Below are positions 18,201-25,857 of a DNA stretch of 64,000 bases, piece by piece (within the stretch, counting starts at the first letter, position 1; the number at the start of each line of letters is the position of its first letter). This stretch comes from JADFNB01 sp036397455 (GTDB taxonomy: Bacteria > Gemmatimonadota > Gemmatimonadetes > Gemmatimonadales > GWC2-71-9), in the NCBI GenBank assembly GCA_036397455.1, contig DASWIX010000041.1:1-64000 (forward strand), given 5' to 3'. The position numbers and the translations under genes are program-made. The notes beneath the pieces are model-generated. The model was not told where the DNA came from and did not search any database. It was given only the letters and a program-made list of their open reading frames with translations.

Positions 18201-18403
18201 TGTGGAGCCACGGGACGGGAGCCGACGTGATGAAGCGGATCGCGGCGCCCATGGTCGGCGGGATGGTCACGTCGACGGTGCTCACCCTGGTCGTGATTCC
18301 GTCCATCTACCTGCTGTGGCGGCGCTGGCAGGTCCGCCGCCGGCCGGATGTCGCCGTGCGCGACGCGCTGCGCGACGAGATGGCGCTCGCGCCGGCCGAA
18401 TAG
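15242..18403 (+). CDS. cusA: Heavy-metal efflux RND pump, CusA/CzcA type
   Basis: A 1053-residue inner-membrane antiporter of the HME-RND class. It shows the family N-terminus with TTPLDAIPDLSDVQVI, twelve expected helices, and a charged TM4 motif (AIGAMVDGAIVMIENMHKH) for proton relay. Periplasmic-domain methionines occur where CusA-type pumps bind Cu(I)/Ag(I) (for example MPIKGRIDMLATGVRT). The ATG at 15242 overlaps the adaptor gene by eight bases, so synthesis is coupled. Length equals CusA. Substrate is likely Cu/Ag, from the Met-rich context of the locus. Confidence 0.95.
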   Translation: MINAVIAWSLRNRVLVLLATAALIGGGVWAMMTTPLDAIPDLSDVQVIIQTDFREQAPQIVEDQITYPIASEMLKVPGARVVRGYSFFGLSLVYVIFEDGIDIYWARSRVLEYMNGIRRQLPAGVEPVLGPDATGVGWVFEYTLESDSLDLAQLRTLQDWYIRYQLTAVPGVSEVASVGGFVKQYQVEVNPERLRAFDIPVTRVAQAIGAHNVDIGARVLEMGGREYMIRGLGYLDGIGDIENVTVGATANGTPIRVADVATVQIGPAPRRGAADLDGKGEVVAGIVVMRFGTDALKTIEAVKTRLTEIETGLPAGVRLRTAYDRSDLIHRAIDTLKEKLIEESIIVAAVAVLFLLHFRSALVAIITLPLGILISFIVMRWIGVSANIMSLGGIAIAIGAMVDGAIVMIENMHKHLERAEPGTNRWDIVLEASKQVGPPLFFSLLIITFSFLPVFSLEQQEGRLFKPLAFTKTFAMAGAAFLSITLVPVLMGYLIRGKIRSERANPINRALQWVYTPVIRFALGSPWLVIAGAAVVLGVTVVPWKRLGSEFMPPLHEGSVLFMPTTVPGVSIAQAREIMRYQDSVLMTFPEVERVLGKAGRASTATDPAPLDMYETTITLQPESEWRPGVTYDRLIAELDQAVRMPGVTNAWTMPIKGRIDMLATGVRTSVGVKIFGPNLDTLQALGLRVERIVQAVPGTRSAFAERNVSGYYVDIDINRAEAARYGLNAGDIHDAIMATVGGIDAAVTVEGRERYAVNVRYPRELRDNLAKLREVIIPTMMGAQIPLGQLARVEVVQGPMAVKTEDAFPTTTIYVDIESRDVGGYVHTAQQAVAEQLTLPPGYSLVWSGQFESMQRVTQKLRLVLPVTIAIIFLLLYFNFRGVTESLIVMLSVPFALVGGIWYLWLAGYNTSVATWVGLIALAGVAAETGVVMLIYLDEAYHKRALEGRMRDGADVAEAVHEGAVGRLRPKIMTVVAITAGLAPILWSHGTGADVMKRIAAPMVGGMVTSTVLTLVVIPSIYLLWRRWQVRRRPDVAVRDALRDEMALAPAE

Positions 18404-18421
18404 GAGGCACCGCTGAATCAG

Positions 18422-18682
18422 ATGGGGGAAGTCCGGGCGATCGTGCGGATGGAGATGCTCGGCCGGGTCGTGCACCGGCTGAAGGAGTGCGGCTGTCCGC
18501 GGCTCACGGTCACGCGCGTCCACGCGATCGGGGCCGGCGCGGACCCGGCACGCGGCCCATACGGGTCGCTAAGGGGCCTCGATCCCGTATTCAACAATGC
18601 GACATCGATGATGCCGAACCTCGGCCTGACGAGGCCGCAGGTCGACGCGATAACCGCGTACCTGGCGGCACGAGCCCGGTAA
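18422..18682 (+). pseudogene. Chimeric ORF: PII-like N-terminus joined to cytochrome c C-terminus
   Basis: An 86-residue reading frame made of two unrelated parts. Residues 1 to about 46 match the start of PII-like proteins that accompany CusA genes (EVRAIVRMEMLGRVVHRLKE, PRLTVTRVHAIGAG). Residues about 47-86 match the end of a small c-type cytochrome (SMMPNLGLTRPQVDAITAYL), including the distal Met but without the CxxCH haem motif. An internal deletion probably joined two neighbouring genes in frame. An AGGAGG lies at 18402-18407, 14 bases before the ATG, and an in-frame CTG at 18413 is better spaced. Probably non-functional. Confidence 0.6.
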
Positions 18683-18747
18683 CGCCTACCCTCCAGCCAC
18701 AGCCACCGGCCCCGGATCCTTACTCGGGGTCGGGTGGGGGGTACAAG

Positions 18748-19197
18748 TCAGTCCGATTCGCCCGCTCGACGCACGTTGCGTGACGACCAGTGGATGTGCA
18801 CGATACGCCATCCGTCAGGCGTGCGACGCAGGAGCATCGTCTCCGTGCCGCTGGCGTCGATCTCGCGGTCACGGAACGTGCCGGTCGTCCGCGACTGGCT
18901 CAACACGATCGCCACAGCGTCACGGACGTCCGCGCGCGTGGCGGTGACCGCGCGCGTGGTGGCGGAGGCGAACGCCATGTCGGCTTCCAAATGGTGGGTA
19001 CGATACTCGTCCCGCGAGGACTCGACCCCGCCGGACTCGTAGATCACGACGTCCGGATCGAGTACGGCGAGCGCGGCGCCGCTGTCGGCCCGTGCCAGGG
19101 CCTCGTGGAACGCGCGAACGACCTCGTCGGGACTCTGCGCGATGGCGCGTGTGGCGGTGAGCAGCATGATGACGGCGGTCAGCGTGAGGCGAGACAT
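18748..19197 (-). CDS. Secreted NTF2-like / SnoaL-DUF4440 family protein
   Basis: A 149-residue exported protein: signal peptide (LTLTAVIMLLTATRAIAQ, cleavage about 20), then a cone-shaped NTF2-like fold with the typical opening VVRAFHEALARADSGAALAVL and closing strand pair (GTETMLLRRTPDGWRIVHIHW). Such proteins are usually small-molecule binders or isomerases; no activity can be assigned. The start at 19197 has a GGGAG ribosome site; an upstream in-frame ATG at 19233 would add an unlikely N-terminus before the signal peptide. Confidence 0.8.
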   Translation of the reverse strand: MSRLTLTAVIMLLTATRAIAQSPDEVVRAFHEALARADSGAALAVLDPDVVIYESGGVESSRDEYRTHHLEADMAFASATTRAVTATRADVRDAVAIVLSQSRTTGTFRDREIDASGTETMLLRRTPDGWRIVHIHWSSRNVRRAGESD

Positions 19198-19264
19198 GGA
19201 CACTCCCGGAAAGAACGAGTGTCGTAGTCTCACCCCCGCGCGCGCCGCCCGCTAGATTCCGCCC

Positions 19265-19432
19265 ATGTCGGCTCCGCCCGGTTCCCCGCGCATCGTGCAG
19301 GTCGACGCCGACGCGTTCTACGTCCAGGTCGCGCGGCTAGTCGACCCGGAGGGCGCCGGCAAGGCCGAGGTCGTGCTGGTGGGCAGGTCACCGGAGCACC
19401 GCGCGCTCGTCACTCATGGACCTGTTCCTTGA
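19265..19432 (+). pseudogene. 5' fragment of dinB (DNA polymerase IV), truncated copy
   Basis: Codes for 55 residues whose first about 40 match the N-terminus of the intact polymerase gene at 24480, including the metal-binding VDADAFY. Bases 19298-19380 are identical to 24510-24592 at 82 of 83 positions and in the same orientation. The frame then diverges and stops at 19430. It lacks the rest of the palm, finger and little-finger domains, so it is a dead fragment. The two copies form direct repeats around a 5.2-kb block of accessory genes. Confidence 0.85.
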
Positions 19433-19458
19433 CGTCCTGAGCACCGCAAACCGGAGAA

Positions 19459-19935
19459 TCAGTTCGCTGGCACCCAGCCGGTGCGGTGTGCATCGTGCCG
19501 CCACATGGCCCACGGCGCGGTGCGGTCCGGCGGGTGACTCCCGAACAACGCGTAGACGTGGGTTCCCGCCGAGGTGTAGACCGTGCCGTCCGGCCCGATC
19601 GCCGACGAGCCCGCGAACCACGCCGAGTCCCCAGTCACCGTACGCGTTTTCCACCGGAGCGCGCCATCAGTGCCGATCGCGTAGAACGCGTCCTGGCCCA
19701 CCATGTACAACACGCTGTCCGCCGCTAACGCCGGCCCGCCGATCCATCCGAACCAGCGTGGTCTTGGTCCCGGATGCCTCCAGAGTTCCGCGCCATCCGC
19801 GCTCCACGCCACCAGCCCGTCCTGCAGTTGCACAAACAGGCGGCCGTCTGCCGTCACCACCGGTTCGCTTACGCCGGTACCGCCCGGGGGGCTCTGCCAC
19901 AGCTTGGCCCCGGCGGTGGCGGCGTTCATCGCGAG
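19459..19935 (-). pseudogene. C-terminal fragment of a PQQ/BamB-like beta-propeller protein
   Basis: About 158 residues of repeated propeller blades with the W/A-D-G pattern (GRLFVQLQDGLVAWSADG, SVLYMVGQDAFYAIGTDG, GTVYTSAGTHVYALFG), ending in WRHDAHRTGW, a common C-terminus of quinoprotein-like propellers. There is no signal peptide or native start: the upstream boundary coincides with a transposase fragment at 19937, so the 5' part was lost. Non-functional as it stands. Confidence 0.65.
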
Positions 19936-19936
19936 C

Positions 19937-20152
19937 AACTGGCGCGGCCACCCCCTCATCAGCCATCAGGCCATTGTCCAGCTCATCGCCCGCACGACCA
20001 CGCGGTCCGGCCTGATCGTGCGCGCCGCACTGGATCGCAAGCACTATAGCACGCAGGTCAAAGTCAGTGACGAACAGCTGGCAAGCGTGCGCCTCACGCT
20101 CCACGAGTTCCACGGCGATTGGAACTACACGATCTCGCCACGGCGTCGCTGA
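19937..20152 (+). pseudogene. ISAzo13-family transposase, C-terminal fragment
   Basis: The last 71 codons of a transposase with the family's terminal features: NWRGHPLISHQAIVQLI, a TTTRSGL block, then KVSDEQLA and FHGDWNYTISPR before the stop. No upstream catalytic part is present and no terminal inverted repeat is visible nearby. It abuts the truncated PQQ-propeller gene, marking an old insertion or recombination junction. Confidence 0.75.
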
Positions 20153-20221
20153 CCGGCGAGGTGGAACTCGTATACTTTATTTCTGCGCGAGCCCTTAGCG
20201 AAACTCGCAGGCCTCCGTCCA

Positions 20222-21997
20222 CTACGCTTCCAGACACGCTGGGGGCGCAGATTCGGAGCCCACTACCGTCACTTGGTGGCTATCGGAGTCGTTAAGTCCG
20301 TCGCGCACAGTGAGTTTCAGAACGAAGCTCGGAGCACCGTTCATGCCATCCGAGTACTGGGAGCCGTTTCCAACTAAGGACCCATCCCTGCGCCACTCGT
20401 AGGAATACGGCAGAGAACCACCAGAGGGTGACGCGACCCAAGTGCAAACCAGGGTGGGTTGGATGAGGAGTGGTCCGCCAATCGACGTGGAGAGGGGCCC
20501 CGGCGGCGGGGCGACTGGGTCGGAGACCGCTAGGAAGGCATCGATTCTCCCGAAGCCGAACTTGGGATCGCGACCGACAGGACCCAGATCGATGACCGCG
20601 TGGGAGGTAAGGTGAAAGCGAACCTGTTCGTTGGTCCAAGTTGGATGAAGAGACCAAACGAGAGCAGCGACGCCTGCGACCGCAGGAGCCGAATACGAAG
20701 TTCCCCACACATCTCGGACGTACTTTGGCAGACAAGCTGAACACCCGTTAGGAACAAACGGTATGGTCGTAGTCTTGACATAGTAGGGGGCTGACAGTTC
20801 AACCTCCGGTCCTGTTGAGCCGAGCGCAGTGTTGTCGTCGGGCGAGACGCCAGAGACGGCGATAACGGCAGCGTACTTCGCCGGATACCCGACTGGCTGG
20901 GACGGATCATTCCCCGTGGCTGCGATCAGCAGATCGCCGGAAAGGTGGCTTTGGTACACGGCCTCCGCCACGTCCGGGAAATCAACCGATCCCGACCAGC
21001 TCATGTTGATCACGTCATTCGAGCCGTTCTCCGATGCCCACACTAGGGCCGCGGTCTCGGCATCCGTGCTGCAACCATTCTCTCCCAAGATGGGCACACA
21101 GACCTTGTAGTACCCGAATTCAGTGATCGGTACAACGCCGACAACGTCGATTGTATTGTCACGCGCAAACGCGACACCCGCAACTTGAGTGCCGTGCCCG
21201 TTAATCGGGTCGTCACAGTCGGTCTCTTCGGGCCAGAGGAAAGTCAGGCACGTCATAGGATCCAAGATCGTCGACCAGTGCGGCAAGTCTCTGTGTGTAT
21301 CCTCTCCATCGTAGACTCCCGTATCGAGAATCAGGATTGGGTGACCGACTGCGCCTCGCGTCGAGTCCCATGCGCTTGGAGCGCGGATTTGCTGAAGGTT
21401 GTATGGGATCGTCTGGCCAGATGCGACTGGTCCGGGGGTGTGAGAGCCACGTCCATGCCTGACAGCAAGGGTGGAGGACCCGACCGGGAGGACGTATTCA
21501 ACGAACGGGCTTTCCAGGAGGGCCTTTGCGGAAGCAGGATCTATGCGAGCAACCACACTCGGGAGGTTTCGGAAGGGCATGTAGATTTCGCCGCCGAAAG
21601 CCGTCACCAATTCACGACCAGATCTGATCGATGCCTCAGAAATCGGCGGCTGAGTCGCAAGAGTGTCGTCCCCAATAATCGAAAGCCGCGCCGTTACTCT
21701 CAGTCGGCTTGGATCCTTGAACCTTATGTGCACTCGCCCACCTGCGTTTCGCACTGCTGCGATGAGCTGGTCGGGGTCGGCGAGAAGGTCCGTATTGCGC
21801 CCAGACCAAGTGATCGGGGGGCGGGTTCCAAAGTTACGTGGGGGGCCAAAGATGGCGGCGCCGACGGTGGATTGTGCTTGCGATCCCATCACCTCAAGAT
21901 CCGGCCCGAGCGGTAGGCTGTCTTCTGCAACATCGTCGCGCCGACAGGCAGGCACTGCGAGCGTTAAGACGCCCAACGACAGTATTCCGAGCCTCAT
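20222..21997 (-). CDS. Lipid-anchored subtilisin-like serine protease (S8) with I9-type prodomain and Ig/PKD-like domain
   Basis: A 591-residue protease. The N-terminus is a lipoprotein signal (LAVPAC). A prodomain follows (about 75-165; AFGGEIYMPFRNLPSVVARI, FVEYVLPV), resembling inhibitor I9. The S8 triad is visible: D225 in LILDTGVYDG, H268 in GHGTQVAG, S434 in GTSYSAPAVAG. A C-terminal Ig/PKD-like domain has SYEWRRDGSLVGNG. The start at 21997 has a GGGAG site eight bases upstream; a start at 22015 overlaps the upstream gene's stop (TGATG) but lacks support. It would act on the cell surface, and is co-transcribed with the partner gene at 22776. Confidence 0.88.
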   Translation of the reverse strand: MRLGILSLGVLTLAVPACRRDDVAEDSLPLGPDLEVMGSQAQSTVGAAIFGPPRNFGTRPPITWSGRNTDLLADPDQLIAAVRNAGGRVHIRFKDPSRLRVTARLSIIGDDTLATQPPISEASIRSGRELVTAFGGEIYMPFRNLPSVVARIDPASAKALLESPFVEYVLPVGSSTLAVRHGRGSHTPGPVASGQTIPYNLQQIRAPSAWDSTRGAVGHPILILDTGVYDGEDTHRDLPHWSTILDPMTCLTFLWPEETDCDDPINGHGTQVAGVAFARDNTIDVVGVVPITEFGYYKVCVPILGENGCSTDAETAALVWASENGSNDVINMSWSGSVDFPDVAEAVYQSHLSGDLLIAATGNDPSQPVGYPAKYAAVIAVSGVSPDDNTALGSTGPEVELSAPYYVKTTTIPFVPNGCSACLPKYVRDVWGTSYSAPAVAGVAALVWSLHPTWTNEQVRFHLTSHAVIDLGPVGRDPKFGFGRIDAFLAVSDPVAPPPGPLSTSIGGPLLIQPTLVCTWVASPSGGSLPYSYEWRRDGSLVGNGSQYSDGMNGAPSFVLKLTVRDGLNDSDSHQVTVVGSESAPPACLEA

Positions 21998-22014
21998 GTG
22001 GAACACTCCCAACA

Positions 22015-22776
22015 TCAGTTCGCTACAGCTGTCGCCTGCATCACACTTCCATCCGGTTGATGGTAGGTTGCAGTGATTCGAGTCCCAGACGTCACCTTGA
22101 GTGCCCCACCGAGCCAGCTACCGGTTGGGACTGTCACCCGCGCGCTCTGCTGCTGACCGCCCGCGAGCCGGCTAACGCCCACATACGAAACTCGCTCGAT
22201 GTGTGAGTCACCTTCGAGTTCTGCTCTTGCTTCATCCAGTGCAGGCCCGAAGATGTGCACCGAACCACCCTCACTACCCCCGAGAATCCACGTCAGAACG
22301 AATTGCCCCTGGACGCGCTGAAGCACTGGCTGAAGAACGCTGCGACGAAAGCCCAACTTGAGCTTCACGGTCAACCTGTCGCACAGGATGGGCTGGAGGC
22401 TATCTCCACACAATCTGCGCTCGGCCCAATAGACGCTGGGTTGGGAGGCCCCGCTGGTCGCGATGTCGAGCCTCAGCGCGGCTGAATCGGCCAACTGCTC
22501 CCCGACGGCGAGCAAGGCCACTATCTCGAGTGCGCGACCAGGCTCGGGGGCAGAATCGGTGAATGCTAGGGCCGACAGAAGGGGCACGCTTTCCTCCCGG
22601 CCGGCATCTGTAGCGACGCCACAGGACATCAGGCAGACCACCACAACGGGATCAATTGTGCGGATGACAGTGGTTCGCAGTTCCACAGTTCTGAAGGCAG
22701 CGTCGGTGAACCACTTCAGAGGGCCAGCAAACCGACCAGCAGGACTCAGAGGATCCCAAGCTAGTATTCGCGGCAT
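22015..22776 (-). CDS. Putative lipoprotein with I9-like C-terminal region, subtilase partner
   Basis: A 253-residue protein of unknown family. A hydrophobic stretch ending in a lipobox-like LMSC (about residues 44-53) suggests a lipoprotein, perhaps from an internal GTG; the ATG at 22776 has a good GGGGAG ribosome site. Residues about 130-205 have an inhibitor-I9-like pattern: LTVKLKLGF strand, helix LQPVLQRV, strand QFVLTWILGG, helix ALDEARAELE, then IERVSYVGVS. The last segment closely parallels LERVAYVAVS in the lipoprotein at 27188. It ends at the subtilase start, implying an operon. Function as inhibitor, chaperone or immunity factor is inference. Confidence 0.55.
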   Translation of the reverse strand: MPRILAWDPLSPAGRFAGPLKWFTDAAFRTVELRTTVIRTIDPVVVVCLMSCGVATDAGREESVPLLSALAFTDSAPEPGRALEIVALLAVGEQLADSAALRLDIATSGASQPSVYWAERRLCGDSLQPILCDRLTVKLKLGFRRSVLQPVLQRVQGQFVLTWILGGSEGGSVHIFGPALDEARAELEGDSHIERVSYVGVSRLAGGQQQSARVTVPTGSWLGGALKVTSGTRITATYHQPDGSVMQATAVAN

Positions 22777-22804
22777 GAGTCACTCCCCTGCAACCGAAAA
22801 GACC

Positions 22805-22821
22805 TCACATTGTCAATGTGA
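22805..22821 (-). promoter_or_regulatory. Palindrome upstream of the subtilase operon
   Basis: TCACATTGTCAATGTGA is a perfect 17-base palindrome with a single central base, 29 bases before the start of the 22776 gene. On the minus strand it contains TTGACA, but no clear -10 lies 16-18 bases further on. It is a candidate operator for an unlinked regulator. Confidence 0.4.
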
Positions 22822-23109
22822 TCAGCACCGAGCAAGGAGTCAACTGATACCCGACACCTCAGCCGGGGATTCCCAATGAGGTGCCCGGCCACAGGGTCGA
22901 GTCCAGTGGCGTTCGCAGAACTCCGTCACAGTATGCGTCGTTGATGACAGCTGCGCTGTGTCGCACAAACAGCCTGGCGACAACGCCGTTAGCGCTACTT
23001 CGGCTTCAAAAGCATCACGGTGCGGTCGGAAAGGCGTAACGGGAACGCAGCCCACTTTCACTCGAGATCTAAAGCACCAGACCCTCTCCCTGCTTCCACC
23101 CTGTCCGCG
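22822..23109. other. Intergenic stretch without recognisable gene
   Basis: Both strands have only short open frames of no recognisable family. It separates the subtilase operon from the beta-lactamase remnant. I see no hairpin with a T-run and no known repeat. Confidence 0.5.
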
Positions 23110-23415
23110 TCGTTCAGCGGCCAGCTGATAACAACCGACCACATCGGACAACTGGCTGGAACGCAGCGCGGGGAAGTGGGCTGGGGCCTCGGGTTCGCGA
23201 TCCGCCGTCGTGTGCGGGATGGCGACATCGGGAGCACGGGAACGTTCGGGTGGGCCGGCGGGACCGGTGCGCAGTGGTGGGTCGATCCGATCGAAAATAT
23301 CGTCGCCGTGCTCGTGACACCGTGCGCGCCGCCGGTGCACCAGGAAGTCTTCCAGCAGTTCGAGCGCTTGACGTGCGCCGCGTTGGTGGAATCGCGGGCG
23401 GATCCGCAGCGCTAG
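23110..23415 (+). pseudogene. C-terminal fragment of a class C beta-lactamase-like serine hydrolase
   Basis: About 95 codons with the distal part of the family: GEVGWGLGFAIRR, then GSTGTFGWAGGTGAQWWVDP (the KTG-side region) and a final strand NIVAVLVTP, ending in a natural stop. The SxxK and YxN portions are missing and no signal peptide exists, so it is a 5'-truncated remnant. It is not a copy of the intact hydrolase at 28438, whose equivalent region reads AVHFAWGYGGQYLFVVP. Confidence 0.7.
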
Positions 23416-23519
23416 CGAGCTCCGTACGACGAGAGGGGGGTTAGACGCGGCGAGATCCCGCCACGCGCCGGTCTCGAAGCTGCCCGCCTTTGCGCGCCGT
23501 GCCGACGGTCAGTCGACGA

Positions 23520-24224
23520 TCACGTGGCGGGAGGCTCGCTGGTCATGTGATCCAGGCAGATGTAGCTGTAGCTGCCCGAGTCGGCGACGATCCCCCTGAA
23601 ACTTCCCTCTCCGTCGGGCTGTGCGTGTTGCGGCGCCAACGCGTCGTCACCCACGAATAGCCAGAAGGTCGCGTGGAGGCGTTCATCCGAAACGACCCGG
23701 ACTCCGATGTCCACCCTGCCCGAGGTGGTTAAGGTGTTTGCGGAGACACGGACGCTGGTGCTCGACTTCCCGCCCAGATCGGTCTGGCCGGCGTCGGGCT
23801 CGAGCCCGCCGTCGCCGGTCTGGAACTCCAACGCGACTGGAACCGCCGGAACGGGGATTCCTGCCGCATCGGTGATCTGGATCGACAGGCGCGTCGGCGC
23901 AGCGCCAGGGTCGACGCGCTCGTTGTCGCCGTGGATCTTGCGAATCGGTGCCGTGGGACCAGGGTCGGGCGCTTGCGGCTCGCTGCCGCAGGCAACCACG
24001 AGTCCGGCTCCGGTGAGAAGGAGCGTTGGCGCACGGACCGTGGGATCGGGCTCCGTCTTGTCTCTAATGAACGCGAACGGCTCGGAGCGTGGTGGGAACC
24101 CGATCTCCGCCGGTGCTGGACGAACACATAGCTGGGCTCGCGCTCGCATATGACCTCGGTCAGAGCACGCGGCTCGGACGGGGCAGCCTACGACGCTAGT
24201 ACACGCGGCCACAAATACCCTCAC
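23520..24224 (-). CDS. Putative lipoprotein with Big1/Ig-like domain
   Basis: A lipobox (LVVAC, Cys at codon 79 of the longest frame) follows a hydrophobic run, then a Thr/Pro linker and an Ig-like bacterial domain: TRLSIQITDAAGIPVPAVPV, TDLGGKSSTSVRV and RVDIGVRVVSD. About 60 residues of unclear, Cys-containing sequence follow (SGSYSYICLDH). The real start is unresolved: no ATG or GTG lies close before the lipobox, so a rare start or an upstream frameshift is likely. It is probably a surface-exposed protein of unknown role. Confidence 0.5.
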   Translation of the reverse strand: MRVFVAACTSVVGCPVRAACSDRGHMRARAQLCVRPAPAEIGFPPRSEPFAFIRDKTEPDPTVRAPTLLLTGAGLVVACGSEPQAPDPGPTAPIRKIHGDNERVDPGAAPTRLSIQITDAAGIPVPAVPVALEFQTGDGGLEPDAGQTDLGGKSSTSVRVSANTLTTSGRVDIGVRVVSDERLHATFWLFVGDDALAPQHAQPDGEGSFRGIVADSGSYSYICLDHMTSEPPAT

Positions 24225-24239
24225 GCACTCACCACATCG

Positions 24240-24347
24240 TTTTCACCCCGGAGCACGCTGAGGGCACAGAGGGGCAGTCGGTCGAATGCGCGGCGGACGT
24301 TGGGTTCTCTGGGGTCTCCGCGGTCTCTGCGGTCTCTGCGGTGAAAA
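24240..24347. repeat. 108-bp element with TTTTCACC ends and ctctgcgg units
   Basis: Bounded by TTTTCACC (24240-24247) and its complement GGTGAAAA (24340-24347). The right half contains repeated ggtctctgcggtctctgcgg units like those inside the larger dispersed repeats of this window. It is non-coding and sits between two genes. MITE-like or REP-like, family unknown. Confidence 0.5.
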
Positions 24348-24479
24348 TACGTAACCGTACTAATGTACCGATGTACTAGGAACCAAACCGCTCCTTGCGG
24401 CTTGCGCCGCGCCGACGTTGCGCGGCGAGTAAACACGTGCCGGAGGGCGGCCGCCGCAGCCGACCGATAGATTGCGCGC

Positions 24480-25694
24480 ATGGCTGTCCCCGGCACCCCG
24501 CGTATCTTACAGGTCGACGCCGACGCGTTCTACGTCCAGGTCGCGCGGCTAGGCGACCCGGAGGGCGCCGGCAAGGCCGAGGTCGTGCTGGTCGGTGGGA
24601 CGCCGCAAGGCCGCGGCGTCGTGACATCGGCGTCGTACTCGGCCCGGAAATACGGCGCCCGGTCGGGCATGCCGATGGCGCAGGCGCTCAGGCTCTGCCC
24701 GGAGGCGATGGTCGTCGGCGTGCCGGGCCGCGCATGCAGCGAGCGCAGCAAGGCGATTCACGCCGCGCTCGAACGGTTCGCACCCATCGTCGAGCCCGCA
24801 TCGATCGACGAGATGTATCTCGATCTCACCGGCACCGAAACGCTGTACAAGCACGAAACACTGGAGCAGACGGCGCGCCGGATTCGGGAGGCGGTACGCG
24901 CCGAGAGCGACATCGTCGTCTCGGTCGGCGGCGGCACGACGCGGCTGGTCGCCAAGCTCGCCGCCAACCGCGCCAAACCGCACCGCACCCCGGAGGCCCA
25001 CGGCGTCCTGATCGTCCCGCCGGGCGAGGAAGGCGCGTTCCTCAAGACCTTCCCGCTGGCGGCGATCCCCGGGATCGGCCCCCGATTCCAGGATCGTCTG
25101 GCGGTGTACGGGCTCAAGACCGTGCCCGACGCGTTGCGGCACGATCGCGCGACGCTCGAGGAGTGGTTCGGCCAGCGGGCGGGCCACTGGCTCTACGACC
25201 GCATCCGCGGCGTCGATCCGACGCCGGTGGTGCATCGCGACCGTGCCAGGTCGATCAGCCGTGACGAGACGTTCGCCGAAAACATCGACGACGACGCGAA
25301 ACTGCGCCGCGAGCTGCTGCGCCTGTCCGACCGCGCGGCCGGCGACCTGCGGACCGGTGGCTACGTGGCCCGCACGGTCACCGTGCGCATCCGCGACCGT
25401 GACTTCAAGGACCGTAGCGCCGCCAAGACACTGCGGGCGTCGGTCAGCGCGGACGCCGCCATCGCGACCGTCGCACTGGAGCTGTTCGCCAAGCTGCGGC
25501 GCGCGCGCCGGATCCCTGCACGGCTGCTCGGCGTGGCGCTGTCGCAGCTCGGTGGCGCGTCGACCGAAGAACAACTCGGCTTGTTCGCGGATGATGACGC
25601 GAGCGAGTTGGAGACCGATCGCGACCGCCGGTTGTCACGGGCGATCGATGAATTGCGGAAGCGCTTCGGGAGAGGAGTGGTCGGACGTGGGTAG
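24480..25694 (+). CDS. dinB: DNA polymerase IV (Y-family translesion polymerase)
   Basis: A 404-residue Y-family polymerase. The palm has the metal ligands in LQVDADAFY (about residues 10-18) and the catalytic SIDEMYLDL (about 113-121). The fingers motif is YSARKYGARSGMPMAQA. A helix-hairpin-helix follows in IPGIGPRFQDRL, then the little-finger domain (RDETFAENIDDD; DRDFKDRSAAKTL). It ends in GLFADDDASE, an EQLGLF-type clamp-binding-like tail. Length is slightly above E. coli Pol IV (351). A truncated direct-repeat copy of its 5' end is at 19265. No LexA-type box is evident upstream. Confidence 0.92.
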   Translation: MAVPGTPRILQVDADAFYVQVARLGDPEGAGKAEVVLVGGTPQGRGVVTSASYSARKYGARSGMPMAQALRLCPEAMVVGVPGRACSERSKAIHAALERFAPIVEPASIDEMYLDLTGTETLYKHETLEQTARRIREAVRAESDIVVSVGGGTTRLVAKLAANRAKPHRTPEAHGVLIVPPGEEGAFLKTFPLAAIPGIGPRFQDRLAVYGLKTVPDALRHDRATLEEWFGQRAGHWLYDRIRGVDPTPVVHRDRARSISRDETFAENIDDDAKLRRELLRLSDRAAGDLRTGGYVARTVTVRIRDRDFKDRSAAKTLRASVSADAAIATVALELFAKLRRARRIPARLLGVALSQLGGASTEEQLGLFADDDASELETDRDRRLSRAIDELRKRFGRGVVGRG

Positions 25695-25857
25695 CGCCTA
25701 CGCGCCTGGTCAGCTTCCCCGCATGGCCGGCGGCATTCCTACGCCAACGGTGTACCACCGGCGGAATATGCCCAACGCATGGATGGACGACCTTAACTCA
25801 CCTGTCCGTCAAACTGGGGGAAGACCACTGCGGCGAGTTACGTGCAGGTTGGGACAG

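Noticed and set aside
14984..18523. Very long minus-strand open frame (1179 codons) antisense to the CusB/CusA genes
   Set aside because: Composition is His/Arg/Asp/Gly-rich with no domain or hydrophobic pattern; the plus strand carries clear CusA motifs. It is a codon-bias shadow of high-GC coding DNA.
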